Source: CAZYFH01 sp964646815
GTDB lineage: Bacteria; Acidobacteriota; Vicinamibacteria; Vicinamibacterales; UBA8438
DNA length: 48,982 nt
Assembly: GCA_964646815.1 (NCBI GenBank)
Contig: CAZYFH010000028.1
Location: 1 to 48,982, forward strand
Direction: 5' to 3'
Within the stretch, counting starts at the first letter, position 1. The number at the start of each line of letters is the position of its first letter. Under the pieces are notes generated by a model. The model did no database searches, had not been told where the DNA came from, and saw only the letters and a list, made by a program, of their open reading frames with translations. Positions 25,042 to 33,299 of the stretch are shown here, in pieces. Position numbers and translations under genes: made by a program.

Positions 25042-26502
25042 TCAGGCGATAATCTGCGGGATGGGGACGCCGTGCACGTCGGTGAGCCGCATGTCTCGGC
25101 CGTTGTATCGATAGGTCAACTTCGTGTGGTCCATGCCGAGGAGATGCAGCATCGTTGCGTGCAGGTCGTGCGGTGACACCCGCTGCTGCTCGGCCTTGTA
25201 ACCGAATTCGTCGCTCGCTCCGATGACCTGTCCGCCCTGAATGCCCGCACCGGCCATCCAGCCGGTCATCGTGCCCGGGTTGTGGTCGCGCCCGACGCCG
25301 CGCTGTGAAATCGGCATCCGGCCGAACTCGGCGTGCCAGACAATGAGCGTCGAGTCGAGTATGCCGCGCGCCTTGAGGTCGGTCAGCAGTCCGGCAATCG
25401 GCAAGTCTGTTTCGGCCGCGTGCTGGGTGTGGTTCTCCTTGAGATTGCTGTGCGCGTCCCACGTGTCGGTGTTCTGCATGCCCAGCCCACCGTGGAAGAG
25501 CTGCACGAACCGGACACCGCGTTCGACCAGCCGCCGCGCCATCAGGCACTGCCGGCCGAATGGTTCTGTGATCGGCTCGTCGAGCCCGTAGAGCTTCTTT
25601 GTGGCGTCCGACTCGGCCGAGGTGTCGACCGCCTCGGGCGCGCAGCCCTGCATGCGATACGCCAGCTCGTAGGACGAGATCCGGGCGGCCAGCTCCGAGT
25701 TGCCCGGGTTCTTCGCCATGTCGATCTCGTTCAACTTCTCGAGCGTGTCGAGACGCGCGCGCTGTTGCGCCTCGGTCATCCCCTCGGGCGGTTGCAGGTC
25801 GACGATCGGATCACCGACGGCGCGGAACAGCGTGCCCTGATACGCCGCCGGCATGAACCCGGCGCTCCAGTCGGTCGGGCCGCCGAGCGGTCCACCGCGG
25901 TGGTCGTTCATGACGACAAACGCCGGCAGGCTCGAGCTCTCTGAGCCCAGCCCGTAGGTTACCCACGACCCGACACTGGGGAAGCCCACCCGGATCTGCC
26001 CGGTCTGCATCTCGTAGGTCGCTTGGATGTGGTCGTTCGACCGCCCGTACAGCGAGCGGATGAACGCCAGCTCGTCGACCTTCTTCGACAGATGGGGGAA
26101 GATCTCCGACACCTCGATTCCGCTCTCCCCATGCTTTCCGAACGAGAACGGGCTCGGCATGAGCGGACCGGGATGCCCCTGGCGAACGACGACGGATTCG
26201 GCCATCGGCTGGCCGGCGTACTTTGTCAGCGCTTCCTTGGGGTCGAACGTATCGACCTGGCTGACGCCGCCGCTCATGAAGAGCGAGATGACCGCAGTCG
26301 CGCGCGGCTCGAAGTGCGACAATTGCGGTGCGAATTGGTTGCCGGGAATCGGCGCCTCGCACGTGTCCGACTGCGCCGCCAGCAACCCTTGGCGGTCGAG
26401 CATGTGGGCGAGCGCGAGCCCAGCGATGCCGCCACCCGACTGCATCAGGAAGTCACGACGATCCCAGAACGTCCGTTTCCGACAGTGGTGATGGTCGCCC
26501 AT
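25042..26502 (-). CDS. DUF1501 protein with twin-arginine signal
   Basis: A 486-residue DUF1501 protein, a sulfatase/alkaline-phosphatase-like family of unproven activity. The start is taken as ATG 26502, with AAGGTGA just upstream; GTG at 26511, overlapping the previous stop as GTGA, is the alternative and would add three residues. WDRRDFLMQSGGGIAG is a Tat signal. Conserved blocks are VISLFMSGGVSQVDTFDPK, FGRQCLMARRLVERGVRFVQLFHGG, LIVWHAEFGR and VSPHDLHATMLHLLGMDH. The gene pairs with the PSCyt1-DUF1549-DUF1553 protein directly upstream, as is usual for DUF1501. The two genes and the secreted-family copy C upstream form a compact trio. The substrate remains unknown; sulfatase action is not supported by a formylglycine motif. 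Confidence 0.94.
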   Translation of the reverse strand: MGDHHHCRKRTFWDRRDFLMQSGGGIAGLALAHMLDRQGLLAAQSDTCEAPIPGNQFAPQLSHFEPRATAVISLFMSGGVSQVDTFDPKEALTKYAGQPMAESVVVRQGHPGPLMPSPFSFGKHGESGIEVSEIFPHLSKKVDELAFIRSLYGRSNDHIQATYEMQTGQIRVGFPSVGSWVTYGLGSESSSLPAFVVMNDHRGGPLGGPTDWSAGFMPAAYQGTLFRAVGDPIVDLQPPEGMTEAQQRARLDTLEKLNEIDMAKNPGNSELAARISSYELAYRMQGCAPEAVDTSAESDATKKLYGLDEPITEPFGRQCLMARRLVERGVRFVQLFHGGLGMQNTDTWDAHSNLKENHTQHAAETDLPIAGLLTDLKARGILDSTLIVWHAEFGRMPISQRGVGRDHNPGTMTGWMAGAGIQGGQVIGASDEFGYKAEQQRVSPHDLHATMLHLLGMDHTKLTYRYNGRDMRLTDVHGVPIPQIIA

Positions 26503-26507
26503 GGTCG

Positions 26508-29123
26508 TCACCTTAGATACAAGAACTCGTTCAGGTTCAACAACACGTGGGTCAGGTCGAGAAGCGACTGGTCGGTCGCTAGCGCCTTGGCCACGTCGGC
26601 TTCCTCGGCCGTCGGGGCACGCGTCAACGCGATCCGGTAGGCGAGGTCGACTTGTCGGTCGACGTCGTCTGGCACTTCCCGCACTAACCGGTCGGCGAAG
26701 AGTTCCGCCTGCCCGAGCACGAACTGGTTGTTCATCAATGTGAGCGCCTGTGTCGGCACCGTCGACACGTTGCGGGCCGCCGCCGTTTGGTTCTGGTCTG
26801 GGAGGTCGAAGGTGTCGAAGAAGGGGAACCCGAGCGAGCGGCGGCGGAAGACGTAGACGCTGCGTCGCCAGACATCCGGTCCGTCCGGTTGGTTGTCCCA
26901 GTGCCCCTTTCCCTTGGAGGCCGCGAGGATATCGTCGGGCACGTGCGGGAAGATGGGCCGCCCGCCGACCGACAGATCGATGCCGCCGCTGACCGTCATG
27001 ATGGCATCACGCAGCGCTTCAGCCTCCAGCCGCTGGGGATGGTACCGCCAGAGCAACCGGTTCTCCGGGTCGGTCGCGGTATTCGCCTCGTGCCGATGCG
27101 ACGAGGCCATCTGATAGGCCTGGGACGTCATCAATAACCGGTGCATCTCCTTGATGCTCCAGCCGCGGTCCATGAACTCGACCGCCAACCAGTCGAGCAA
27201 CTCAGGGTGCGTCGGCGCGTCGCCCATCTTGCCGAAGTTGTCCAGGGTGCGAACGATGCCCCGCCCGAAGTGGTGGTGCCAGATGCGATTGACGATGACC
27301 CGCGCCGTCAGGGGGTTGTTGCGTGACGCGATCCATGCCGCCAGGGCGAGGCGCCGGCCCGATGTTCGGCCGTCTGCGCGAGGGATAGTCGTCGGTGGGT
27401 CACCGTAGGTGGCGACGGTCAGGAAGCCAGGCGACATCTGGGAGCCTGGGCTGAACGGATCGCCGCGAATTAGCAGGTGGCTGGGTGGCGCCTTGTAGGG
27501 GTCAGAGCCGCCGTCGTGCAAGAATGCCCCGGGCTCCTCCGGCGGCGTCCGGCACTCCGGACAGCCGATCACCTCGTCGCCCGGGCCGTTGGGGGCGAAT
27601 CGGTAGTCGCCATCCGTTACGATCTCCGCCATCGCTGGTTCGATCGGCCGCTGCGTCTCAAGTGCCTCGACCTGAGCGACGAGTGCGCTCCGTCGCTCGT
27701 CCTCTTCGGGCGACAGCGCGTCGGTCACACGCTGTCGCGGCGGGTTGATCGACAGCACCTGTGCGGCTAGCAGTTGCTCACCCGGCGTACGCTCGGCTTC
27801 AGGTTTCTCCGCGGCTCGCTGCACGTTCTTGGGGAACCGCTCCCGAATTAGCTCGAGTCGGAGCCGTTCGCGATGCGGCGCTTCGATAGCCGCGATCTCG
27901 CCGCGGAGCGGCTGCACCTGCGCGTCGATCTCGGCATTCGCCTCGCGATAGCCCGCCGCGTCGGCACGATCGAGCAGCGGGTAGTCAATCTCGACGTACC
28001 CGAAGATCGACGCCTGCATGCTGTAGTAGTCCTTCTGCAGAATCGGATCGAACTTGTGGTCGTGACACCGCGCACAGTGCACCGTCATCCCGAGTACACC
28101 GCGCCCGAGCGTTGCGAGCACGTCATCGAGATAGTCGTGGCGCCGCTCCGGATTGTCCTTCTCGCGGAACTGTACGCGCGGGCCAGCGCGGAGGAAGCCG
28201 GTGGCGATGCGGGTCTCGTCGGTCGTGTGGTCCAGCTCGTCGCCCGCGATTTGTTCCTTGAGGAACTGGGTGTACGGCTTGTCCTTGTTGAAGGCGTCGA
28301 TGACGTAGTCTCGATACCGCCACGCGTTGGGCCGCACATAGTCCTGCTCGAAGCCGGTCGAGTCGGCGTAGCGGGCGACGTCCATCCAATGGCGGCCCCA
28401 CCGCTCGCCGTAGTGCGGCGAGTTGAGCAGGCGGTCGATCAGGCGTTCCCAGGAGCCCCGATCGGTGTCACGCAAGAACTCATCAATCTGTTCGAGGGTC
28501 GGCGGCAAGCCGGTGAGGTCGAGATACGCGCGGCGCAGACGGGTGAGGCGGTCGGCTATGGGCGCCGCCGTTACGCCACGACCCCGGCGCTCCTGGTCGA
28601 GGAACCGATCGACCGGATGATCGAACGCCCCAGAGACCGGAACCTCGGCTTGCACCGGTAGCTGGAACGCCCAGTACTCACGCGCGCCAGGCGGCAACTC
28701 TGTGTTCTCCAGCGCCGCCAACGCATCCGCCGCACTTGTCGCGCCACCCTCGTCCCAGTGCGCGCCCTCATCGATCCAGGTGCGTACCGCGGCAATCTCC
28801 ACGTCGCTCAGCGTGTCGCCGCTCATCGGCATCGCCGGCGCCTCGAGTCCCGAGAGCTGGCGGAAGAGCCGACTCTCGTCGGCGTGCCCGGGGACGATGG
28901 CGGGTCCGCGGGTGCCGCCCCGGAGCGCGCCCTCGCGCGTCCGGAGGTCGAGGTCTGAGAGCTGGGATGCCTCACCGTGGCAGTTCCAGCAGCTCCGCTC
29001 CATGATCGGGCGGATGTGTTCGCTGAACGTGACGGCCTCTCGCGGTTGGGCTGCGGCTGTGGCAGCGCCGGCGACAAGACCGACGATCATCAGGCCGACG
29101 ACGGGTGCTCTGCGGCTCCGCAT
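26508..29123 (-). CDS. PSCyt1-PSCyt2-PSD1 cytochrome protein (DUF1549/DUF1553)
   Basis: An 871-residue exported protein. The ATG at 29123 lies seven bases after the preceding stop, with GAGGT in between, so translation is probably coupled. A signal peptide to about residue 25 is followed by a planctomycete-cytochrome domain with a c-haem motif C45-W-N-C48-H49 and a MPMSGDTLSDVEIAAVRTWIDEGA helix. A DUF1549-like region (LDLTGLPPT, WERLIDRLLNSPHYGERWGRHWMDVARYADSTG) and a DUF1553-like region (LTARVIVNRIWHHHFGRGIVRT, NFGKMGDAPTHPELLDWLA, YHPQRLEAEALRDAIMTVSGG) follow. A second CxxCH (CARCHDHKFDP) is visible in the middle. The DUF1501 gene follows. The family is widespread in Planctomycetes and is also found in Acidobacteria; function is unproven. 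Confidence 0.95.
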   Translation of the reverse strand: MRSRRAPVVGLMIVGLVAGAATAAAQPREAVTFSEHIRPIMERSCWNCHGEASQLSDLDLRTREGALRGGTRGPAIVPGHADESRLFRQLSGLEAPAMPMSGDTLSDVEIAAVRTWIDEGAHWDEGGATSAADALAALENTELPPGAREYWAFQLPVQAEVPVSGAFDHPVDRFLDQERRGRGVTAAPIADRLTRLRRAYLDLTGLPPTLEQIDEFLRDTDRGSWERLIDRLLNSPHYGERWGRHWMDVARYADSTGFEQDYVRPNAWRYRDYVIDAFNKDKPYTQFLKEQIAGDELDHTTDETRIATGFLRAGPRVQFREKDNPERRHDYLDDVLATLGRGVLGMTVHCARCHDHKFDPILQKDYYSMQASIFGYVEIDYPLLDRADAAGYREANAEIDAQVQPLRGEIAAIEAPHRERLRLELIRERFPKNVQRAAEKPEAERTPGEQLLAAQVLSINPPRQRVTDALSPEEDERRSALVAQVEALETQRPIEPAMAEIVTDGDYRFAPNGPGDEVIGCPECRTPPEEPGAFLHDGGSDPYKAPPSHLLIRGDPFSPGSQMSPGFLTVATYGDPPTTIPRADGRTSGRRLALAAWIASRNNPLTARVIVNRIWHHHFGRGIVRTLDNFGKMGDAPTHPELLDWLAVEFMDRGWSIKEMHRLLMTSQAYQMASSHRHEANTATDPENRLLWRYHPQRLEAEALRDAIMTVSGGIDLSVGGRPIFPHVPDDILAASKGKGHWDNQPDGPDVWRRSVYVFRRRSLGFPFFDTFDLPDQNQTAAARNVSTVPTQALTLMNNQFVLGQAELFADRLVREVPDDVDRQVDLAYRIALTRAPTAEEADVAKALATDQSLLDLTHVLLNLNEFLYLR

Positions 29124-29130
29124 GACGACC

Positions 29131-30111
29131 TCACTGCTCTGACAGCTTGCCGGCGTAGTCGGCATCTTCTTCGAACCGCGCGTTGTGCAGGATGTTGCGC
29201 AGGCCGTGATTGCCCTCGTGACACGCGTACTCGTAGAGCGGCTGGCTGGTCCGCTTCATCGGTACAACCGCGGTCCAGGCGCTCGTCCAGGTCGTCGGGT
29301 CCGCGAGGGTGATCTCATAGTGAACGGTGTTGGGGCTGACGCGCGTGAACCGTTCCACGAGACGGAGCGCCGCAGTCGAGCCACGGTGCGAGGCCTTGGG
29401 CGAGAAGTTTGTTGTCTCGACAACGAGCGTCTCACCGTCGTAGTGGCCACGCGAGTCGCCATGCCACTGAGGTACATCGGTTGACAAATGCGGGCGTCCG
29501 TCCAGCGGGACGATCCGCGCGTCGTGGATCATCTCCGAGACGATGGCGACATGGGTCGGCGTCTGCAGGATTTGGTAGTTGTTGTTGTAGGCCCCCGGGA
29601 GTCGCGGCATGCCGAACGTGATGCATCGCTCCGTCAAGCCGCGATACTCCGCGGCGTCGGCCGGATGCCGGCGGCGGCGCTCCGCCCGCGCTGCCGCGCG
29701 CTGCCTCGCTTCGTCCGTTGTCGCCGGCACTCGACCATCCGGCGGGTCGACGATCAGCGAGGTGCGGTAGTCGTCGGTGAGCTCGGCACCGTAGTCCAAC
29801 CACCACTTGGCATGGACGCTCGGCGCACGGTCGTAATCGTTTCGGAGCTCGGTCTGCTCGCGTTCGTACGCCGCTGCCGCCTCTGGCGTCAAGGTCGCCT
29901 TGCCGGCGAATCGGGCGGGCCGCTCCAACGGTGTCGCACTGCGGTAGTCCCAGACGCCCTGCAGATCGGGTGCGCCCCACTTCGTGCGGGGCACCGTCCA
30001 GTCAGCGGCCAGTGCAGACACCGACTCCGTTGCCGACTGCCCTGAGGCCGGTATCGGCGCCGAGGCCAGCACGGCGACGACACACAACGCAGTGAACGTC
30101 CTCATCCTCAC
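29131..30111 (-). CDS. Uncharacterised secreted protein, PDLQGVW/YEYACHEGN family (copy C)
   Basis: Function unknown; 326 residues. The GTG at 30111 has AGGGGG six bases upstream and begins MRMRTFTALC, a signal peptide ending near ASGQ; ATG 30105 is the alternative. Family blocks are present: GAPDLQGVW, RTSLIVDPPDGRVPA, NNNYQILQTPTHVAIVSEMIH, PLDGRPHL, GDSRGHYDGETLVVET and YEYACHEGNH at 293-302 (histidine in place of the usual last tyrosine). It shares a 'THVxI' rather than 'DHVVI' block with copy E. Its stop is seven bases from the start of the PSD1 cytochrome gene, which makes this the clearest operon link between the family and a haem protein. An upstream 251-nt gap (30112-30362) has no recognised gene. 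Confidence 0.92.
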   Translation of the reverse strand: MRMRTFTALCVVAVLASAPIPASGQSATESVSALAADWTVPRTKWGAPDLQGVWDYRSATPLERPARFAGKATLTPEAAAAYEREQTELRNDYDRAPSVHAKWWLDYGAELTDDYRTSLIVDPPDGRVPATTDEARQRAAARAERRRRHPADAAEYRGLTERCITFGMPRLPGAYNNNYQILQTPTHVAIVSEMIHDARIVPLDGRPHLSTDVPQWHGDSRGHYDGETLVVETTNFSPKASHRGSTAALRLVERFTRVSPNTVHYEITLADPTTWTSAWTAVVPMKRTSQPLYEYACHEGNHGLRNILHNARFEEDADYAGKLSEQ

Positions 30112-30362
30112 GAGCAACCCCCTGGTCGCGTCCAGTCCGACCGCACGGCACAATTCACCAACCCGTAACGATAGCATTTGCTGGGGTTGGACCTGAACGT
30201 GTTTTCCTGGAAGGGGGCGCCTAGCCCGCCGGCCGAAAAGCCCAGGCGACGTGCCGCCGTAGGCGCATTCGGGATCAGGTCGTGTGCGGCCCGACACGAG
30301 AACTCTAATTTGGTTTCGAGCCGTCGGTGACGGTGCGGGCGCGCGCGTGACCCCACCTAAAT

Positions 30363-30572
30363 TTATGCGGTTTTGGACCACGCGGCTTCGATAGGCAGCG
30401 TACGAATGCGGCGGCCGGCCGCCGCGGCAAGGACGTTCGTCACTGCGGGGCCAATCGGCGGCGCAGCCGGCTCGCCCACCCCCGTCGGATCAGCCTCGCT
30501 CTCGACGATCACCACTTCAGACAGGGATTCGCCCCGAACGAGTCCCAAATTCTCGCTTGGGAGGGGTCTCAC
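30363..30572 (-). pseudogene. Remnant of a molybdenum-hydroxylase large subunit (IorB/CoxL type), C-terminal end only
   Basis: A short frame ending at TAA 30363 reads SEVVIVESEADPTGVGEPA followed by PPIGPAVTNVLAAAAG and RRIRTLPI. This is the conserved C-terminal end of xanthine-dehydrogenase/isoquinoline-oxidoreductase large subunits; GVGEP carries the catalytic glutamate of the molybdenum site. The full subunit should be over 700 residues. Upstream of the recognised part the sequence runs straight into the cyclase gene (stop 30576), so the rest is missing and the gene is truncated. It may be a deletion relic; alternatively a small gene used the leftover frame from GTG 30572. The window's right edge holds the start of the small 2Fe-2S partner type, 18 kb away. 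Confidence 0.7.
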
Positions 30573-30575
30573 TCC

Positions 30576-31631
30576 TCAGAACATCGCGACGGGGTTCGCC
30601 GGGCTGCCGGTGCCGCGGGCCACGTTCAACGGCAGCAGCATGAACATGAACTCGTGCCGGCCTTCCTCGGCGCAGGCGTCGGCGATCGGCTCGAGCAGTG
30701 CGTTGTCGAGCAGCGCCACACCGAAGTTGAACAGCACGCCATGCACCGGCCACGGCAAGCCCTCCTCGCCCATCGCCGCGTCCATCAGATCCCAGCCAAG
30801 CAGCGAGACGTCGTGATCACGGATGAACTCGGCGCAGCTCGGGTGGAGCCCCGCCCCGCCAAAGCTGCCCCCAGCGTTCTCGGTATACGACTCCCGGCCG
30901 CTGTAGACCAGCAGCGCGTCGCCGGCGTCGACGCTGACACCTTGCGCCTGCGCGATCGCCTCGAGCTCGGAGCCCTGCACAGGCCGTTCGGCGGTGACGT
31001 GCGGCGTGCCACGATGACGTGGCACGTCGAGCAGGACGCCCTTGGTAATGATGCCGTTCTTCCAGTTCGTGATGTCCGCGAAGTGGGCGCCCTGGGTCGT
31101 GATCTCCACGTCCGGGTCGCGACCCTGCCACATCCCGTCCTCATCCCAAATGTGGCATGGTGCATCGATGTGCGTGACGATGCCACCGTGATAGATGAAG
31201 CCAAGATAGTCCATCACGAAACCGCCACCGTTCCCGAGCGAGCTCTTCTGCATGAAGTGCTGCGGCGGCTCGAAGACACGACTGAGTGACACCGTGCGAC
31301 CACTACGCACGAGGGCGGCCGCCGCCGCTCGCTTTTCGGCGGTGATCAGGTTGATCGCGCCGACCTGGTCGTCGCGACCCCAGCGTCCCCAGTTGCGGCG
31401 CTCGCGATACATCGCCACGTAGTCGGCGTTGCTGCCGGCCGACTGGGCAGGTGGCGCTCCGGCCGCCGCCGCGCGGGCGCGCGCCGCGTGCCGCGCGAGC
31501 AGCTCTGGCGGCGAGAACGTGTCCGGCGTCGCTGCATGACCCGAACCAGTCCAGGCGTCCGCCGGCCGGGCGAGCGCGGCGCCGCCCGCAGCCGCCGCGT
31601 GCATCAGGAACCGTCGTCGTGTTGAGGCCAT
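30576..31631 (-). CDS. Cyclase/kynurenine-formamidase-like hydrolase with Tat-like signal
   Basis: A 351-residue protein of the cyclase (PF04199) family, metal-dependent hydrolases that include kynurenine formamidase. The family motif H148-G-G-I-V-T-H154-I-D156-A-P-C-H160 (HGxxxTHxDxPxH) is intact. The N-terminus STRRRFLMHAAAAGGAALA is a twin-arginine-type signal. Other blocks are RWGRDDQVGAINLITAEKR, GVLLDVPRHRG, GDALLVYSGRE, LHPSCAEFIRDHDVSLLGWD and FGVALLDNALLEPI. The ATG at 31631 follows GGGAGA. It is divergent from copy D across 177 nt. The molybdenum-hydroxylase remnant begins four bases beyond its stop. Exported members of this family in Acidobacteria have unknown substrates, so a tryptophan-pathway role is not inferred. 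Confidence 0.93.
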   Translation of the reverse strand: MASTRRRFLMHAAAAGGAALARPADAWTGSGHAATPDTFSPPELLARHAARARAAAAGAPPAQSAGSNADYVAMYRERRNWGRWGRDDQVGAINLITAEKRAAAAALVRSGRTVSLSRVFEPPQHFMQKSSLGNGGGFVMDYLGFIYHGGIVTHIDAPCHIWDEDGMWQGRDPDVEITTQGAHFADITNWKNGIITKGVLLDVPRHRGTPHVTAERPVQGSELEAIAQAQGVSVDAGDALLVYSGRESYTENAGGSFGGAGLHPSCAEFIRDHDVSLLGWDLMDAAMGEEGLPWPVHGVLFNFGVALLDNALLEPIADACAEEGRHEFMFMLLPLNVARGTGSPANPVAMF

Positions 31632-31743
31632 GGAGTCTCCCTTGGTTGTCCGCGGCGTCGCGCGCGACCGAGCCCGGCGGTGGTCGCCGTGAGCGCGCCT
31701 GACCAGCATAGCGCTCGAGCTGGCCCGGCGCTACTATGGGCTC

Positions 31744-31773
31744 GTGACAAGACAATCGCTGCCAAAGTACGAT
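31744..31773 (+). promoter_or_regulatory. Candidate promoter for copy D
   Basis: GTGACA (31744-31749) and TACGAT (31768-31773) are separated by 18 nt and end 35 nt before the ATG at 31809. The -35 matches TTGACA at 5 of 6, the -10 matches TATAAT at 4 of 6. Only visual evidence. Confidence 0.3.
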
Positions 31774-31808
31774 GCGCGAGATACGGTGGTAACAAAATGG
31801 AGGGTTAC

Positions 31809-32852
31809 ATGAGTGATCGACGTTTCGTCGCTATCCCGATGCTGGTCGCGCTCGTTGTCGGCGTTTCGGGCGCGGCAGTCGCCCAGACCGCATTCGACCC
31901 TCCGCGCCTACCCGATGGCACGCCCGACCTGCAGGGTGTCTGGGACTTTCGTACGCTGACGCCGCTCGAACGACCGGAAGGACAGGCCGACGTCCTGACG
32001 GCGGAGGAAGCCGCCGAGGTCGAATCGGCGTCCGCCGAGCAGACTGCACAGGCGAACGCGCCCAGCGAGGTCCGAACGGAGCCGTTGCCGGCGGGTGGTG
32101 GCGGTGCCGCGATCGGTGCTTACAACAACTACTGGGTCGACCAGGGCGCCCGCGTGGTCGAGGACCGGCGGACCTCGCTCATCACCGACCCGCCGGACGG
32201 CCGCGTGCCGCCACTCCAATCCGGCATCGCGTTGGACGTGCTTTCGCTGGGCGAGGATCTCCCGGGCACACGTCCCGTTCGCGTCCGAGCCGCGGGGATC
32301 GGCACCGACAGCTACGAAGACCGCGGCCTTGCCGAGCGGTGCATCCTCGGCTTCAACTCGGGTCCGCCCATCGTGCCCGTGGGGTACAACCAGAACATCC
32401 AGATCTTCCAGACGACGGATCATGTGGTCATTTTCAACGAGATGGTGCACGACTCGCGCATCGTGCCGCTCGACGGCCGAGCGCATCTTGGCGACGACAT
32501 CCGCCAGTGGATGGGCGACTCGCGCGGCCACTGGGAAGGCGACACGCTAGTGGTCGAAACCACCAACTTCACCAACAAGACGGCGAGCTTTAACTCGTCT
32601 GTCGCGACGGCGGTGGGCTCGGGGAGCACGCTGCATCTGACGGAGCGATTCCAGCGCGTGGCCGACGACACGCTGCTCTACGAGTTCACCGTCAACGACC
32701 CGACCACCTTCACGCGGCCGTTCACCGCCGCCTTGCCGATGAAGCGCGGAAACGGGGTCTTCGAGTACGCGTGTCACGAAGGGAACTACGGGCTCTTCAA
32801 CATGCTGGCGGGGGCGCGGGCGAAGGAACGGGCAGAGGGCGATGGGTCTTAG
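31809..32852 (+). CDS. Uncharacterised secreted protein, PDLQGVW/YEYACHEGN family (copy D)
   Basis: Function unknown; 347 residues, the only copy on the plus strand. The ATG at 31809 (MSDRRFVAI) follows GGAGGG; ATG 31797 four codons earlier is possible. Signal peptide cleavage is expected near AVAQ. Family blocks: GTPDLQGVWDFRTLTPLERPE, RTSLITDPPDGRVPP, ERCILGFNSGPPIVP, QNIQIFQTTDHVVIFNE, PLDGRAHL, GDSRGHWEGDTLVVET, LTERFQRV, FEYACHEGNY at 318-327. It is nearest to copy B (6225-7274), sharing SEVRTEPLPAGG and TASF/TL segments. The neighbouring divergent gene is a cyclase. A perfect inverted repeat lies 73 nt after the stop. Confidence 0.92.
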   Translation: MSDRRFVAIPMLVALVVGVSGAAVAQTAFDPPRLPDGTPDLQGVWDFRTLTPLERPEGQADVLTAEEAAEVESASAEQTAQANAPSEVRTEPLPAGGGGAAIGAYNNYWVDQGARVVEDRRTSLITDPPDGRVPPLQSGIALDVLSLGEDLPGTRPVRVRAAGIGTDSYEDRGLAERCILGFNSGPPIVPVGYNQNIQIFQTTDHVVIFNEMVHDSRIVPLDGRAHLGDDIRQWMGDSRGHWEGDTLVVETTNFTNKTASFNSSVATAVGSGSTLHLTERFQRVADDTLLYEFTVNDPTTFTRPFTAALPMKRGNGVFEYACHEGNYGLFNMLAGARAKERAEGDGS

Positions 32853-32925
32853 CCATAGCCAACGCCTGGTGGTAGCGAACGCGTCGCGCGCCCGCCGCCT
32901 CGCTCACGGGCAATGGTCCCTTGAG

Positions 32926-32955
32926 CCTGGCGCGACACCGACATGTCGCGCCAGG
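32926..32955. repeat. Perfect 12-bp inverted repeat with 6-base loop
   Basis: CCTGGCGCGACA (32926-32937), CCGACA loop, TGTCGCGCCAGG (32944-32955). A T-run is missing on both sides, so an intrinsic terminator is not well supported. It may be a binding site for a dimeric regulator or a factor-dependent 3' end structure for copy D. Confidence 0.65.
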
Positions 32956-32980
32956 TGGGGGTGTGGCACCGCCGCTCCGC

Positions 32981-33184
32981 CTATCGACTACCGAAGCGCA
33001 CGACGGCCTCCGCGATGAAGCGGAACTCGTTCGTGCCGCGCGGATGCGACGAGCCCTTCAGTACGCCAACGATCTGAGAGGTGGCCGGGCGGTCGGAGAT
33101 TTCGTTCCCCCGATCCGCGCGTCGATGGGTTTGCCCGGGTTGACTCCCCGGAATCCAGATGCCGGCCGCTGTTTCAGTTTGAGC
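32981..33184 (-). pseudogene. Possible decayed coding fragment, no start codon
   Basis: An open minus-strand frame with no ATG, GTG or TTG in a usable position ends at TAG 32981. It contains ATSQIVGVLKGSSHPRGTNE followed by FRFIAEAVVRFGSR, with third codon positions mostly C or G as in the real genes here. An in-frame stop bounds the 5' side (33185-33187). This resembles the tail of a lost protein; I cannot name the family. It could also be chance in a high-GC background. Confidence 0.3.
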
Positions 33185-33299
33185 CTATGATGGGCGACCC
33201 GGCCGGCTGTGAAGAGCACCCACGTTTCGGCCCCGTGGCGCGGCGCGCACGGCTGCTCGATGCGCGTAAGTGAGCCTTGTCCGCGAGGAGACCTACACC

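Larger units (their letters stand above)
32853..33299. other. Intergenic region of 447 nt between copy D and the GH43-like gene
   Basis: Holds a perfect 12-bp inverted repeat at 32926-32955 and, on the minus strand, a coding-like fragment at 32981-33184. The final 100 or so bases should contain the promoter and GAGGAGA ribosome site for the GTG start at 33300. I see no RNA gene or mobile element. Confidence 0.6.
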
